Shown piece by piece: positions 33,888-43,376 of a stretch of 64,000 bases of DNA. The DNA comes from Bacteroidales bacterium (lineage in GTDB: Bacteria > Bacteroidota > Bacteroidia > Bacteroidales > VadinHA17). The DNA lies in NCBI GenBank assembly GCA_003142255.1, contig PLLO01000005.1, positions 1 through 64,000 of the forward strand, given 5' to 3'. The notes beneath the pieces are model-generated. The model was given only the letters and a program-made list of their open reading frames with translations. It did not search any database and was not told the origin of the DNA. The position numbers were made by a program, and so were the translations under genes. Numbering within the stretch: the first letter of the stretch is position 1; each line of letters opens with the position of its first letter.

Positions 33888-34757
33888 CTTCTTAAGGACA
33901 GAAGCTACAGTAATTCCGATATCCCCAGGTGATTCGACCACATGGATCCCGCACTCTTTCATTATTGCCTTTTTTGCAGCTGCAGTATCATTCTTTCCAC
34001 CGATAATGGCACCCGCATGGCCCATTCTCCTTCCTTTCGGGGCTGTCTGACCAGCAATAAAGCCTATAACCGGTTTGGTGCCGTGTTCTTTGATCCATTC
34101 AGCCGCTTCACTTTCCATATTACCGCCAATTTCTCCGATAATTACGATTGCTTCGGTATCCTTGTCGGCCATCAGCAGCTTTACTGCATCAAGGGTTGTT
34201 GTTCCGATTACAGGATCGCCGCCAATTCCTATACAGGTCGACTGTCCCAGACCAAGTTTTGTGACCTGGTCTACAGCCTCATAGGTAAGAGTGCCGGACC
34301 TGGATATTATTCCCACTGTGCCCTTTTTATGAATGAATCCTGGCATTATCCCAACCTTGGCCTCTCCCGGAGTGATTATACCCGGGCAATTTGGCCCAAT
34401 CAGGCGGCAGTTGTAAGATTTGATGTATTCCTTGACTATTACCATATCGGCAACTGGTATCCCTTCAGTGATTGCGACAATAAGCTTTATACCTGAGCTG
34501 GCGGCTTCCATAATTGAATCAGCAGCAGACTGTGGCGGAACGAAAATTACCGATACATCAGCATTGGTGCTGTTTACGGCATCCCTGACGCAATTGAATA
34601 CAGGCAGTCCAAGATGTTGCTGTCCCCCCTTGCCGGGAGTGACACCGCCAACGACATTTGTACCGTACTCAATCATCTGGGTGGCATGGAAGGTGCCTTC
34701 GCTTCCTGTAAAACCCTGGACAATAATTTTTGAATTTTTGTTCAGTAGGATGCTCAT
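33879..34757 (-). CDS. sucD: Succinyl-CoA ligase, alpha subunit
   Basis: Alpha subunit of succinyl-CoA synthetase (TCA cycle, substrate-level phosphorylation), 292 residues. The CoA-binding domain opens with [27 protein letters not shown] lies in the middle, and the phosphorylated His is in [18 protein letters not shown] and GEIGG are also as expected. The beta subunit gene sucC is not in the window, so the pair is split in this genome. Divergent from the AraC-type regulator. Confidence 0.95.
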   Translation of the reverse strand: MSILLNKNSKIIVQGFTGSEGTFHATQMIEYGTNVVGGVTPGKGGQQHLGLPVFNCVRDAVNSTNADVSVIFVPPQSAADSIMEAASSGIKLIVAITEGIPVADMVIVKEYIKSYNCRLIGPNCPGIITPGEAKVGIMPGFIHKKGTVGIISRSGTLTYEAVDQVTKLGLGQSTCIGIGGDPVIGTTTLDAVKLLMADKDTEAIVIIGEIGGNMESEAAEWIKEHGTKPVIGFIAGQTAPKGRRMGHAGAIIGGKNDTAAAKKAIMKECGIHVVESPGDIGITVASVLKKKL

Positions 34758-34831
34758 ATTAATGATGTTTATTGTTAATTAATTAACACTACGGCTCTTC
34801 CGGCAGTGCAACTCTGAAGCATGCCGGAATT

Positions 34832-34839
34832 CAAAAATA
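34832..34839 (-). promoter_or_regulatory. -7 box of sucD
   Basis: Minus-strand TATTTTTG, a TAnnTTTG match, 75 bases before the sucD ATG. No standard -33 triplet found. Confidence 0.4.
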
Positions 34840-34862
34840 CCTAAATATTGGCATGTTTTCAT

Positions 34863-34870
34863 TATATTTG
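34863..34870 (+). promoter_or_regulatory. -7 box of the AraC-type regulator gene
   Basis: TATATTTG, a perfect match, 19 bases before ATG 34889; it makes the upstream start at 34853 unlikely. Confidence 0.45.
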
Positions 34871-34888
34871 GTTATAAAATATTTGTCT

Positions 34889-36010
34889 ATGGTTAATATT
34901 GATCCTGTGTTGTACATAGGCATTTCTCAGTCATTCTTTGCAGGCTTGCTCATCTCAACGAAGAAGCCCTATTCGACAGCCAACAGGTTAATGGCTGCAT
35001 GGCTTTTTCTGATATGTTTTGAACTTATTTTTGCACTTCTGAATTCAAGGGTCATTGAAATGTACGCCTTTCCGTTCGTAGCTTTTACTTATGGTCCTCT
35101 CCTTTACCTGTATGTAAAATACATGACGAACCCCGGAAAAAAATTCAACTGGCTTGAGTTTCTTCATTTTATTCCTTTCCTGGTCTTTTTTGTGGTTTCA
35201 GTGGTTTTCCGGACTGTTCCGCTTATGAAGGACCTTAGAACTTTTTTCACTCCCGACAGGTTTATCTCCTTAAGAATAGTTTATAGTTCCACATTTCTTC
35301 TGTCAGTTACGGTCTATAGCATCCTTTCATTCATTGAAATCAAGCGACATCAGGCCACGCTTAAAAACCTCGTCTCTTACACATCGGGTGTCATTACGCT
35401 GAACTGGCTGAAAATATTATCAATAAGCTTCTACATAGCTTTTCTTATCCTCTTTATCCTGGGAGGGCTGAACATGATTGGTGATTTCATTCCCTTTGAT
35501 CCGTACTTTGTGGTCTTTGGCTTTATTGCCATCTTCTCCTTTATATACAGTTTCTATGTAATAAAACAGCCGGCGATTTTTGGAGAAGAAGGAAAATTGA
35601 AATATGAAGAGAAGAAAGATGGTGAAAAATACATAAAGAGCGGACTTAAGGATGACCAGGCACAGGCCTATCTTGAAAAGCTTATCAGGTTTGTAGAGGA
35701 GAAAAAGCCATACCTTGACAGGGATCTTAGCATACAGAATCTTTCGGAAATGACAGAAATCCCGCGTCATCATATTACTCAGGTACTAAATGAAAAGCAC
35801 GGCAAGAATTTTTTCACCTTCATAAATGAATACAGGGTCCGGGAGGTAATTTCAAAGTTCGGAATCCCTAAAAACAATAACTTCACAATCCTTGCAATTG
35901 CCTATGATTCAGGTTTTAACTCAAAAACCACTTTTAACTCCATCTTTAAAAGCCAGACCGGCATGACACCCAGTGAATACAGGGAAAATGCAACCGGCAT
36001 AAAGGAGTAA
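34889..36010 (+). CDS. Membrane-bound AraC-family transcriptional regulator
   Basis: A 373-residue protein with seven or so N-terminal transmembrane helices (about residues 8-225) joined to a C-terminal AraC DNA-binding domain with two HTH motifs: DLSIQNLSEMTEIPRHHITQ and FTILAIAYDSGFNSKTTFNS, then the typical FKSQTGMTPSEYRE. This is a common Bacteroidota design, presumably sensing something in the membrane. It precedes the outer-membrane / RND / LolA-like trio in the same direction and may control it, but no operator was identified. Confidence 0.88.
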   Translation: MVNIDPVLYIGISQSFFAGLLISTKKPYSTANRLMAAWLFLICFELIFALLNSRVIEMYAFPFVAFTYGPLLYLYVKYMTNPGKKFNWLEFLHFIPFLVFFVVSVVFRTVPLMKDLRTFFTPDRFISLRIVYSSTFLLSVTVYSILSFIEIKRHQATLKNLVSYTSGVITLNWLKILSISFYIAFLILFILGGLNMIGDFIPFDPYFVVFGFIAIFSFIYSFYVIKQPAIFGEEGKLKYEEKKDGEKYIKSGLKDDQAQAYLEKLIRFVEEKKPYLDRDLSIQNLSEMTEIPRHHITQVLNEKHGKNFFTFINEYRVREVISKFGIPKNNNFTILAIAYDSGFNSKTTFNSIFKSQTGMTPSEYRENATGIKE

Positions 36011-36121
36011 CCTGTGCGTTCCGTGCGGGACGGACCAGTTAATTCAATTCTTAAGGTTCGGGAATAGCGGATGAGACGACACGTCTTCTCCAATGATGTT
36101 AATTTGCCGGAAAAGCTTCTG

Positions 36122-37498
36122 ATGAATACCAGATTATTAAAACTCTCCGGCCTCTTTCTCATTTTTTCGTCATTCCTCTATGGTCAGGTCGATTCAGCAA
36201 AGACTGAAAGGACGACAATCTATGGTTTTACCCGGGCAGGATTCTATGGTAATTATAAACATAACGATAATCCATTCATATCCAGTGCATTTTCCGATTT
36301 TGGATTGAAGGTTGAAACTGGTGATGGATTGAATTACAAGGCCTTTGCTGACATCAGATTGAGGTACGGGACAGAGTTTTTTAATCAGGTCAGCAGTTTT
36401 GAAATAAGAGAAGCTTATATAAAAATTAATGGCAGGCGCTGGGATCTGACGGCAGGTCAGAAAATCCTTAAATGGGGCCGCGCAGACTTTACAAACCCAA
36501 CCTCCAGGCTTTCCCCAAAAAACCTGGTATTCCGCTCTCCTGACCCGGAGGATATGGATCTTGGCAACCTGCTTATCAGTGGAAGGTATTATCCTTCTTC
36601 CAGATTAACTTTTGAGGGTGTGGCAATACCCTTTTACAGATCGTCTGTACTTATGATCAAACCTCTTTCCCTGCCATCCTATGTTAAGATAAATCAAATA
36701 GATTCGCTCGTTACAGGACCCGGAATGTTCAGTTACGGTTTTAAAACTGACATTCACTTAAATGGGATTGACATGAGCCTTTCCTGGTTTGATGGTTTTA
36801 ACCCTATGCCCGGCACGGCTCTGACAGGATTTAACCTCGATCTCTCCGGCCCTCTCCCGTTGCCATATACAGAGCTTTCTTTCACACCGTACAAGATCAG
36901 GAACATCGGCTTAGATTTCGAGACAAGTGTCGGGAATTTCGGTCTGAGGGGTGAAGCTGCGTACACACTTCCTTACAAATCGTACAAAGAGTATGAATAT
37001 GTTCCATGCCGCGAAATAAGCTGGGTTACCGGATTCGACTGGAGTTCAGGTAACTGGCGCTTCACAGGCGAATATTCCGGCAAAGCCATTCCGGACTTTA
37101 TAGCTCCTTCCGTTGACCCGTTTATAGGAACGGAGATGGATCTGGCTCAGCTGGCTCTTCTGATGGGAACTCCCGGGTTCGATCTCAGGGAATATGTCCG
37201 CCAGGAAGTAAGCTCATTTAACAGGCTCTATAATTACCAGCTTAAGAGATCGTACCATTCTGCTGCGTTCAGAGTAGAGACAGATCTTTTATACAGCAAA
37301 CTGACAGCCTCGGTATTTACACTTTACAACATAACGACCCGTGACCTTCTCGTTATGCCAGAGTTAAGATATAAGCCGTCTGATGGTGTCACCATAAGTG
37401 CTGGTGCTGATTATTATTCCGGCAGGAAAGGCTCACTATATGATATAGTCGATGATTTCATGAATTGCATCAGAATTGGAGTAAGAGTTGATTTTTAA
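36122..37498 (+). CDS. Outer-membrane protein (DUF1302-like) of an RND lipid-export locus
   Basis: A 458-residue secreted barrel-like protein: signal peptide ending in FSSFLYGQ, then alternating strands rich in aromatic residues, with YGFTRAGFYGNY near the start and GVRVDF at the end. In Proteobacteria, DUF1302 outer-membrane proteins sit beside RND exporters and LolA-like proteins; this gene has the same neighbours, and the resemblance is my basis for the label. ATG 36122 is chosen because it begins the signal peptide. It ends 4 bp before the RND gene starts. Confidence 0.65.
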   Translation: MNTRLLKLSGLFLIFSSFLYGQVDSAKTERTTIYGFTRAGFYGNYKHNDNPFISSAFSDFGLKVETGDGLNYKAFADIRLRYGTEFFNQVSSFEIREAYIKINGRRWDLTAGQKILKWGRADFTNPTSRLSPKNLVFRSPDPEDMDLGNLLISGRYYPSSRLTFEGVAIPFYRSSVLMIKPLSLPSYVKINQIDSLVTGPGMFSYGFKTDIHLNGIDMSLSWFDGFNPMPGTALTGFNLDLSGPLPLPYTELSFTPYKIRNIGLDFETSVGNFGLRGEAAYTLPYKSYKEYEYVPCREISWVTGFDWSSGNWRFTGEYSGKAIPDFIAPSVDPFIGTEMDLAQLALLMGTPGFDLREYVRQEVSSFNRLYNYQLKRSYHSAAFRVETDLLYSKLTASVFTLYNITTRDLLVMPELRYKPSDGVTISAGADYYSGRKGSLYDIVDDFMNCIRIGVRVDF

Positions 37499-37502
37499 AA
37501 CT

Positions 37503-39866
37503 ATGACACAGTTTATAATTAAATATCGCTGGTATATAATAATATCCTGTTTCCTGATAGGGATCGCCTTTGCTTGTCTTATCCCGTTGTCAAAGACTGA
37601 TCCGGAAATCAGAAATTATATTCCCGCCGGATTGAAATCGAGGGTTGAGACAGACAAGATCGAGAAAGAGTTTGGCGTACAGGATATGGTAATGCTTCTC
37701 TTTCAGGATTCATCAATAATCACACATGATAACCTGAAGCAGATCAAAGAGATTGACCATGATATCTCAACCATGAGTGATATTGCCAGCAGGATATCGC
37801 CATTTACAGTGAAGAGCATAATCAGTTCGGAAGGGATGATGAAAGTCGACCCTATGATAAGAAGGATCCCCACTGACGCTGAAGAAACTTCTGCACTGAA
37901 AAAGGATATTCTGGATAACCGGTTTGCGCGCGACATAGTTGTCTCATCAGACATGACTGCAGCTGCAATCACTGCTACAATCGACAACCCGGGTAATGAG
38001 CGAACCACCCTTCATAAGATTGACTCGATAATAGCTGCTCATCCCGGCAAAGCCAGAGTGCTTAAGGGTGGACTACCTTACATCAGGCAGCATATTATGA
38101 AGGATGTTCGCAGAGATGCTGTGATCCTTGTACCGCTTGCCCTGCTGATCATGCTCCTGGTTCTAAAGCTCACATTAGGTGAATGGGAGAGCGTAATGAT
38201 GCCTTTTACAGTCGTACTGCTTTCGACCTGCCTGAGCATGGGATTAATACCGTTGCTTGGGTGGAAAATGTCAATAATCACACTACTTGTCCCGGTGATA
38301 CTTATCGGAGTAGCCAATAACTATGGGATCTATCTTGTAGCACGTTTCCAGGAAATAAGTCTAAGTCATGCTGAATATTCCCGTGATCAGATAATCAGGG
38401 AGCTGACAGGGTCGCTTAATATGCCTATCCTGTTCAGCGGACTGACGACAATCGCAGGCATCCTCGGATTGCTTACACATTCAATAATACCTGCCAGGCA
38501 GGTCGGAGTACTTGCTGCAACCGGAGTTACTGTCGCACTGCTTATGAGTCTTTTTTTTATTCCTGCTCTTATATTCATGCGCAGAAAAGGTTATACAGCC
38601 AGGAAAAAGGGCAAAACTGATTCCATAATGTTCACCAGGCTTACCGATTTTCTCTCCCGTATCACAACGAGACATCCTGGCAAGGTGATTATCATATCCT
38701 CATTTCTGACATTGATAATATCATCAGGCATATTTCTGCTTAAAACCGAGACAAATCAGGAAAACTACTTTCCAAAGAATAATCCGATAAAGCAGGCTTC
38801 GAAAGTAATAAACGGTAAGTTCGGAGGGTCACAGACAATTTCTGTAATGGTAGCCGGTGATATAAAAGACCCGGCAATTATGAATGGAATAGATAAACTT
38901 ACACGGCAGGTTGAAAACATGAAAGGTGTTGGTGAAGTATTTTCAATATCTCAGGCGGTCAGGGAAATGAGCAAAGCTCTCTTTACTCCAGGGGAAGATG
39001 GCTATGACCATATCCCTTCAACCGCTGAAGGTATTGCCCAGATGTTTGAACTTTACAATATGAGCGGCGATCCAGCCGATTTTAAACAGCTTATAAACCC
39101 TGAAAACAGCAAGGCTCATATACTGATCAAGCTAACTGACCCGGAAAAGAGTACAATTACTGATCTGGTAAAAAAGATCTCAGAGCTAACTGCTCAGGTA
39201 CCTGCTGAAATTACAATTGGCGGATATGCAATAATAATGGCCGATTTTACAGGATCGCTGATCCGTGGACAGATATCTTCTCTCCTCTTTGCACTGATCA
39301 CAGTGGCCATACTGCTCACTATAATATTCAGATCATTAAAGGGTGGTTTGATTGGTTCAATCCCGCTGGCAGCTTCAATCCTGATCCTTTTCGGGTTCAT
39401 GGGATATACCGGAATTGCCCTTGATAGTGCAACTGCGCTTCTTTCATCTATAATGATCGGTGTAGGTGTTGATTTCACAATTCAGTATATCTGGTGCTTT
39501 AATATCCACATCAGGAAAGGATTATCTTATGAAGAATCGACCAGGGCTTCACTCTCAACTATTGGCCGAAGCATACTGATCAATGCATTCAGCGTCATGG
39601 CAGGATTCTCGGCTCTTATATTTTCAGGCTTTACGTCAATAAGATTCTTTGGTTATTTGGTCATAATTTCAATTGGATCATGCCTGATAGGCGCAATTGT
39701 ACTTATCCCTGCAATAATTGTTTGGTTCAGACCTAGTTTTATTGAAAATGATATGAGTAATTCAAAAAAGAAAAAATATGAAAAAAGGAATAGTGATATT
39801 AATGTTTCTGCTACCCCTTTTGCAGGTCTCAGGCCAGCAGCAGGATGCAGGACAGATTATGAGTAA
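37503..39866 (+). CDS. RND-superfamily (MMPL/HpnN-like) exporter
   Basis: A 787-residue inner-membrane exporter with two repeated halves, each one helix, a large periplasmic loop and a five-helix bundle (first-half bundle about residues 205-360, second about 600-745). Conserved spots include GVANNYGIYLV and IGVGVDFTIQYIW, one per half, as expected for SSD-like MMPL proteins. Relatives move lipids or hydrophobic compounds. The reading frame overlaps the next gene by 89 bp; near the end, A AAA AAG (39764-39770) lies in slippery phase, and a -1 shift would stop at the TGA at 39779-39781. The last 30 residues in the zero frame look non-family. Confidence 0.88.
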   Translation: MTQFIIKYRWYIIISCFLIGIAFACLIPLSKTDPEIRNYIPAGLKSRVETDKIEKEFGVQDMVMLLFQDSSIITHDNLKQIKEIDHDISTMSDIASRISPFTVKSIISSEGMMKVDPMIRRIPTDAEETSALKKDILDNRFARDIVVSSDMTAAAITATIDNPGNERTTLHKIDSIIAAHPGKARVLKGGLPYIRQHIMKDVRRDAVILVPLALLIMLLVLKLTLGEWESVMMPFTVVLLSTCLSMGLIPLLGWKMSIITLLVPVILIGVANNYGIYLVARFQEISLSHAEYSRDQIIRELTGSLNMPILFSGLTTIAGILGLLTHSIIPARQVGVLAATGVTVALLMSLFFIPALIFMRRKGYTARKKGKTDSIMFTRLTDFLSRITTRHPGKVIIISSFLTLIISSGIFLLKTETNQENYFPKNNPIKQASKVINGKFGGSQTISVMVAGDIKDPAIMNGIDKLTRQVENMKGVGEVFSISQAVREMSKALFTPGEDGYDHIPSTAEGIAQMFELYNMSGDPADFKQLINPENSKAHILIKLTDPEKSTITDLVKKISELTAQVPAEITIGGYAIIMADFTGSLIRGQISSLLFALITVAILLTIIFRSLKGGLIGSIPLAASILILFGFMGYTGIALDSATALLSSIMIGVGVDFTIQYIWCFNIHIRKGLSYEESTRASLSTIGRSILINAFSVMAGFSALIFSGFTSIRFFGYLVIISIGSCLIGAIVLIPAIIVWFRPSFIENDMSNSKKKKYEKRNSDINVSATPFAGLRPAAGCRTDYE
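39764..39781 (+). other. Candidate -1 frameshift site with ATGA coupling
   Basis: In the RND frame the codons read TCA AAA AAG, giving the heptamer A AAA AAG in the phase used at E. coli dnaX. After a -1 slip the next codons are GAA AAA ATA TGA; the TGA (39779-39781) overlaps the ATG of the next gene (39778-39780). No clear downstream pseudoknot or upstream SD was identified. Confidence 0.45.
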
Positions 39867-40548
39867 AAGCCGCGAGCTTACCCTTACAAATTCATTGAGC
39901 GCTACATTAAGCCTCTCGATTACGGAAAAAAACGGGTCTGTGAGGAACAGAACCATTTCCATGACATCAAAAAGCTTCCCTGAAGGTGTGGAAAAGAGAT
40001 TCATTAAATTTCTTAATCCCGCAGATGTGAGAGGCACAGCAATGCTGATCTTTGATAATAAGAATTCGGCAGATGAGATGTGGATCTACCTCCCGGCTTT
40101 GAAGAAGACACGCCGCATCGTATCGTCTGAAAAAGGAAAGAGCTTCATGAGCTCTGAATTTTCGAATGCAGATATGAGCTCTCCTTCTCTCTCCGATTTT
40201 ACAAACAAACATATCGGATCTTCCGGAAAAGATAACCAATGGGTCATAGAGAGCATCCCGGTAAGCCAGGACAAGGCAGCTGAATATGGTTATTCAAGGA
40301 AGATAACCTGGTTCAGCATGGATAAATGCCAGGTAAATAAAATGGAATTCTATAATTTTGATAATGAGCTGTTCAAAATAATTGAAATTAAAAGCGTTCA
40401 TCCTTTACCTGAAGGAAAGTATCTAATCCAGGAGATGACTGCAAGTAATGTCCTGACAGGAAGAAAATCAGCCATTTCCTTCACCAATATCTATGATAAT
40501 CCAAAGATTGATGATTCAGTGTTTACCGTTCAGAACCTTGAACGCTAG
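39778..40548 (+). CDS. LolA-like outer-membrane lipoprotein-sorting protein
   Basis: A 256-residue exported protein: signal peptide MKKGIVILMFLLPLLQVSGQ, then a LolA-like fold (DUF1329/LolA_like type). Typical spots are VEKRFIKFLNPADVRGTAML, DEMWIYLPALKKTRRI and a following MSSEFSNADMSS. In related loci such proteins carry a lipid across the periplasm for an RND exporter, which fits the two upstream genes. No lipobox. Confidence 0.82.
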   Translation: MKKGIVILMFLLPLLQVSGQQQDAGQIMSKSRELTLTNSLSATLSLSITEKNGSVRNRTISMTSKSFPEGVEKRFIKFLNPADVRGTAMLIFDNKNSADEMWIYLPALKKTRRIVSSEKGKSFMSSEFSNADMSSPSLSDFTNKHIGSSGKDNQWVIESIPVSQDKAAEYGYSRKITWFSMDKCQVNKMEFYNFDNELFKIIEIKSVHPLPEGKYLIQEMTASNVLTGRKSAISFTNIYDNPKIDDSVFTVQNLER

Positions 40549-40585
40549 TATCTCAGCTCTGTTTTATCACCTCGATTAAGTTTTC

Positions 40586-40593
40586 TACATTTG
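40586..40593 (+). promoter_or_regulatory. -7 box of mnmE
   Basis: TACATTTG matches TAnnTTTG, 16 bases before ATG 40609; it overlaps the TTG at 40591, ruling that start out. Confidence 0.45.
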
Positions 40594-40608
40594 CATCAAA
40601 GTGGTTTT

Positions 40609-42012
40609 ATGATCAGAACCGGCGAAACTATTTGTGCTCCGGCTTCGGGAAACGGCGGTGCAATAGCAGTTATAAGAGTCAGCGGTCCGCAAAGTCTGGC
40701 AATATGCGGAAAGATATTCTTTCCCTCCGATATTAAAATTAAACTGGAGGAGCAGAAGGGATATTCTATCGTTTACGGTGAAATAAGGACTGGAGATGAT
40801 ATCATTGATGAAGTGTTGGTCAGCGTTTTCAGGGCTCCTCACTCCTATACAGGAGAAGAATCTATTGAGATATCTTGCCATGCATCAAAATACATTCAGC
40901 AAAAGGTTCTTGAACTGTTAATCAGAAATGGAGCTGTTGCGGCACAGCCGGGTGAATTCACCCAAAGGGCATTCCTGAATGGCAAGATGGATTTGTCGCA
41001 GGCTGAAGCCGTTGCCGACCTTATTGCAGCGGAATCAGGTAAGGCTCACAGGATTGCTATCAACCAGATGCGCGGAACATTCTCCGATGAGATCAGCATA
41101 CTCAGAGCCGACCTTCTTCATTTTGCATCACTAATAGAACTTGAACTTGATTTCGGAGAAGAAGATGTTGAATTTGCCGACAGAAACCAGCTCAGGGAGA
41201 TAGTATTAAAAGTGCTTTCCATTACAAAGGATCTTACTTCATCATTCAATTTAGGTAATGCAATTAAAAACGGTGTTCCTGTGGTAATTACAGGAAGAAC
41301 AAACACAGGTAAATCGACACTCCTGAACCTGCTTCTCAAGGATGAAAAAGCTATTGTTTCAGAGATTCCGGGAACCACAAGGGACTATATCGAAGATACA
41401 ATTGTGATAGACGGCATATTATATCGGTTTATTGATACTGCAGGGTTAAGGAAGTCGGGCGATATTATCGAAAACCTTGGAATTAAGAGGACATACAAAA
41501 AGATCAGTGAAGCCTCAATTGTACTCCTGGTGGCAGATGTAAATGAAGGCTTTCCCCCACTTGATGGCACTCTGCAAGATTTGCGAAGGCAGCAAACTGG
41601 TTCAAACAGAAAACTGATTATCCTGGTAAACAAAATTGACGACGACAGAAATAATTTAAGGAATGAATACACTCGTAAATCCCTCCTTCAGGATAATGAG
41701 CAGATACTGTTTATCTCAGCAAAGACAGGTTCGGGAATTGATGAACTGAAGTTGAAGCTTGGTGAAATTGCAGGTAATGAAAAGGTTGAGGAAGAAAGTA
41801 TAATAATCACAAATATAAGGCATTATGATGCGTTACTGAAAGTGTCAGAGAGCCTTGAAAGAGTATTGTCCGGACTTGATAATAAGATCCCTGAGGATCT
41901 CATCGCTATTGATGTACGGCAAGCAATTCACTATCTTGGAGAGATATCAGGGGAGATTACAACCGATGAAATTTTAGGCAATATTTTTAAAAATTTCTGT
42001 ATTGGAAAATAG
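40609..42012 (+). CDS. mnmE: tRNA modification GTPase MnmE
   Basis: With MnmG it installs the 5-carboxymethylaminomethyl group on U34 of several tRNAs. The 467 residues show the N-terminal folate-binding domain (TICAPASGNGGAIAVIRVSG), the helical domain, and the inserted G domain with GRTNTGKST, a DTAGLR switch II and NKID. The chain ends in FCIGK, the conserved CxGK motif whose Cys is needed for activity. Partner mnmG is not in the window. Confidence 0.97.
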   Translation: MIRTGETICAPASGNGGAIAVIRVSGPQSLAICGKIFFPSDIKIKLEEQKGYSIVYGEIRTGDDIIDEVLVSVFRAPHSYTGEESIEISCHASKYIQQKVLELLIRNGAVAAQPGEFTQRAFLNGKMDLSQAEAVADLIAAESGKAHRIAINQMRGTFSDEISILRADLLHFASLIELELDFGEEDVEFADRNQLREIVLKVLSITKDLTSSFNLGNAIKNGVPVVITGRTNTGKSTLLNLLLKDEKAIVSEIPGTTRDYIEDTIVIDGILYRFIDTAGLRKSGDIIENLGIKRTYKKISEASIVLLVADVNEGFPPLDGTLQDLRRQQTGSNRKLIILVNKIDDDRNNLRNEYTRKSLLQDNEQILFISAKTGSGIDELKLKLGEIAGNEKVEEESIIITNIRHYDALLKVSESLERVLSGLDNKIPEDLIAIDVRQAIHYLGEISGEITTDEILGNIFKNFCIGK

Positions 42013-42026
42013 ATTTCCGTAATTAT

Positions 42027-42236
42027 ATGCAAAAAACGGACAAATTGACCACCCTTCCGGGTGGCGGTCGTAATATGGATGGTGATTTCGTCGACGTTGG
42101 GAATAACGGTATCTGGTGGACTTCTTCGAAGAACTATCGGGCAGTGATCTTAAATAGCGACGATGTATTAAGCAGTGGTGTCACAGACTGGGTGTTGGAG
42201 AGAGTTGGTTTTTCTGTTCGTTGTATTAAAGATTAG
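42027..42236 (+). pseudogene. C-terminal fragment of a FISUMP-domain protein
   Basis: A 69-residue ORF that matches the last part of the FISUMP (Fibrobacter succinogenes major paralogous) domain: TTLPGGGRNMDGDFVDVGNNG, then IWWTSS, and the end GFSVRCIKD. The first part of the domain, with its WRLPT pattern, and any signal peptide are missing. It is most likely a 5'-truncated remnant left between mnmE and the TPR lipoprotein gene. Confidence 0.65.
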
Positions 42237-42260
42237 GATTGATTACAGCCTATTGCCAGT

Positions 42261-42287
42261 CCTCGGATCAGCTCCGGGGCTTTTTAT
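42261..42287 (+). terminator. Terminator behind the FISUMP fragment
   Basis: CCTCGGA pairs with TCCGGGG (one G-T pair) around a 5-nt loop, followed by CTTTTTATT. Confidence 0.6.
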
Positions 42288-42430
42288 TAATAGAAAACCA
42301 GCACCCCTTAGAATGTCATAAATTAATCCCACAATTTGGAAGTTAAATGAAAGGATGCTGGCAGAATCAAAGATAATAAATTTTTTAATTCAATTAAATC
42401 GCAATAACAGAAGTTCATTCATGCCATCAT

Positions 42431-42461
42431 TTGCGTTGCTTTGCAGCATTTCATACATTTA
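42431..42461 (+). promoter_or_regulatory. Candidate promoter of the TPR lipoprotein gene
   Basis: TTG at 42431-42433, 20-nt spacer, TACATTTA at 42454-42461 (last base differs from TAnnTTTG). It lies 16 bases before ATG 42478. Confidence 0.4.
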
Positions 42462-42477
42462 TAGAAAATATATAATT

Positions 42478-43275
42478 ATGAAAAGAATATTTTATTTAAT
42501 AATTGTATTGTCAATAACATTTGTAGGATGTAGCCCAAATCCGAGGAAGTACGTTGAGAGAGGGATTGATAAGTTTGCTCACAAAGACTTTGAAGGAGCA
42601 ATTCTTGACTATAATAAGGCATTAGAAATTAACCCTGAATTTTCAGATGCTTTTTATTGCAGAGGATCTGCAAAGGATGATCTGAAAGACTATATGGGTG
42701 CAATTTCTGACTATAATAAGGCAATTGAACTTAACCCTAATAAGGAAGCAGAACCTTATTTTAGCAGAGGAGTTGCAAAGCGCCATCTTGAAGACTACAA
42801 TGGAGCAATTGACGACTATACAAAGGCTATCGAGCTTAATCCCAAGTATACATATTATTATTTTCGAGGATTTGCTAAGGATCATCTTCAAGACTATCAA
42901 GGAGCAATTGACGACTATACAAAGGCTATCGAGCTTGATCCTGAAGATGCAAATGTTTATTATGATCGAGGACTTGCTAAGGATCATCTTCAAGACTATC
43001 ATGGAGAACTTGACGACTTTACAAAGGCTTTCGAGCTTGATCCTGAAAATGTAGATGCTGATAATTATTATAATCGAGGAAGTGCAAAAGAACACCTAAA
43101 ATACTATTTGGGTGCAATGGATGATTATACTGAAGCAATTGACATTGATCCTCAATTTTCAAAGGCTTATCATAATAGAGGGATGTTAAAAATAAAAATA
43201 GGGCTGAAAGACAGTGGGGATTCTGATTTATCAAAAGCGGCAGAATTAGATTCCATAAGCTTAGGAAGAAATTAA
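42478..43275 (+). CDS. TPR lipoprotein with near-identical internal repeats
   Basis: A 265-residue protein with a lipoprotein-like signal (MKRIFYLIIVLSITFVGCS; the -3 residue is Phe, tolerated but not ideal) and seven TPR units of about 34 residues, each with a core like DYNGAIDDYTKAIELNP. At DNA level the units covering 42780-43050 are nearly identical over about 100 bp, so recent repeat expansion or gene conversion is likely. Sel1/TPR lipoproteins of this kind have no assigned function. Start at ATG 42478 begins the signal. Confidence 0.8.
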   Translation: MKRIFYLIIVLSITFVGCSPNPRKYVERGIDKFAHKDFEGAILDYNKALEINPEFSDAFYCRGSAKDDLKDYMGAISDYNKAIELNPNKEAEPYFSRGVAKRHLEDYNGAIDDYTKAIELNPKYTYYYFRGFAKDHLQDYQGAIDDYTKAIELDPEDANVYYDRGLAKDHLQDYHGELDDFTKAFELDPENVDADNYYNRGSAKEHLKYYLGAMDDYTEAIDIDPQFSKAYHNRGMLKIKIGLKDSGDSDLSKAAELDSISLGRN

Positions 43276-43376
43276 GAAATACTGCCAATAAACAAGCTAT
43301 TACCATAAAGTTGTAATAACAGAACTAGAATATTATCTGTAATTTGTCAGCATAGCCATCAGTACTTCAGGTGTCT

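Noticed and set aside
42643-43095. 150-codon minus-strand ORF within the TPR lipoprotein gene
   Set aside because: Its repetitive Ile/Ser/Lys-rich sequence is the antisense of the TPR units.
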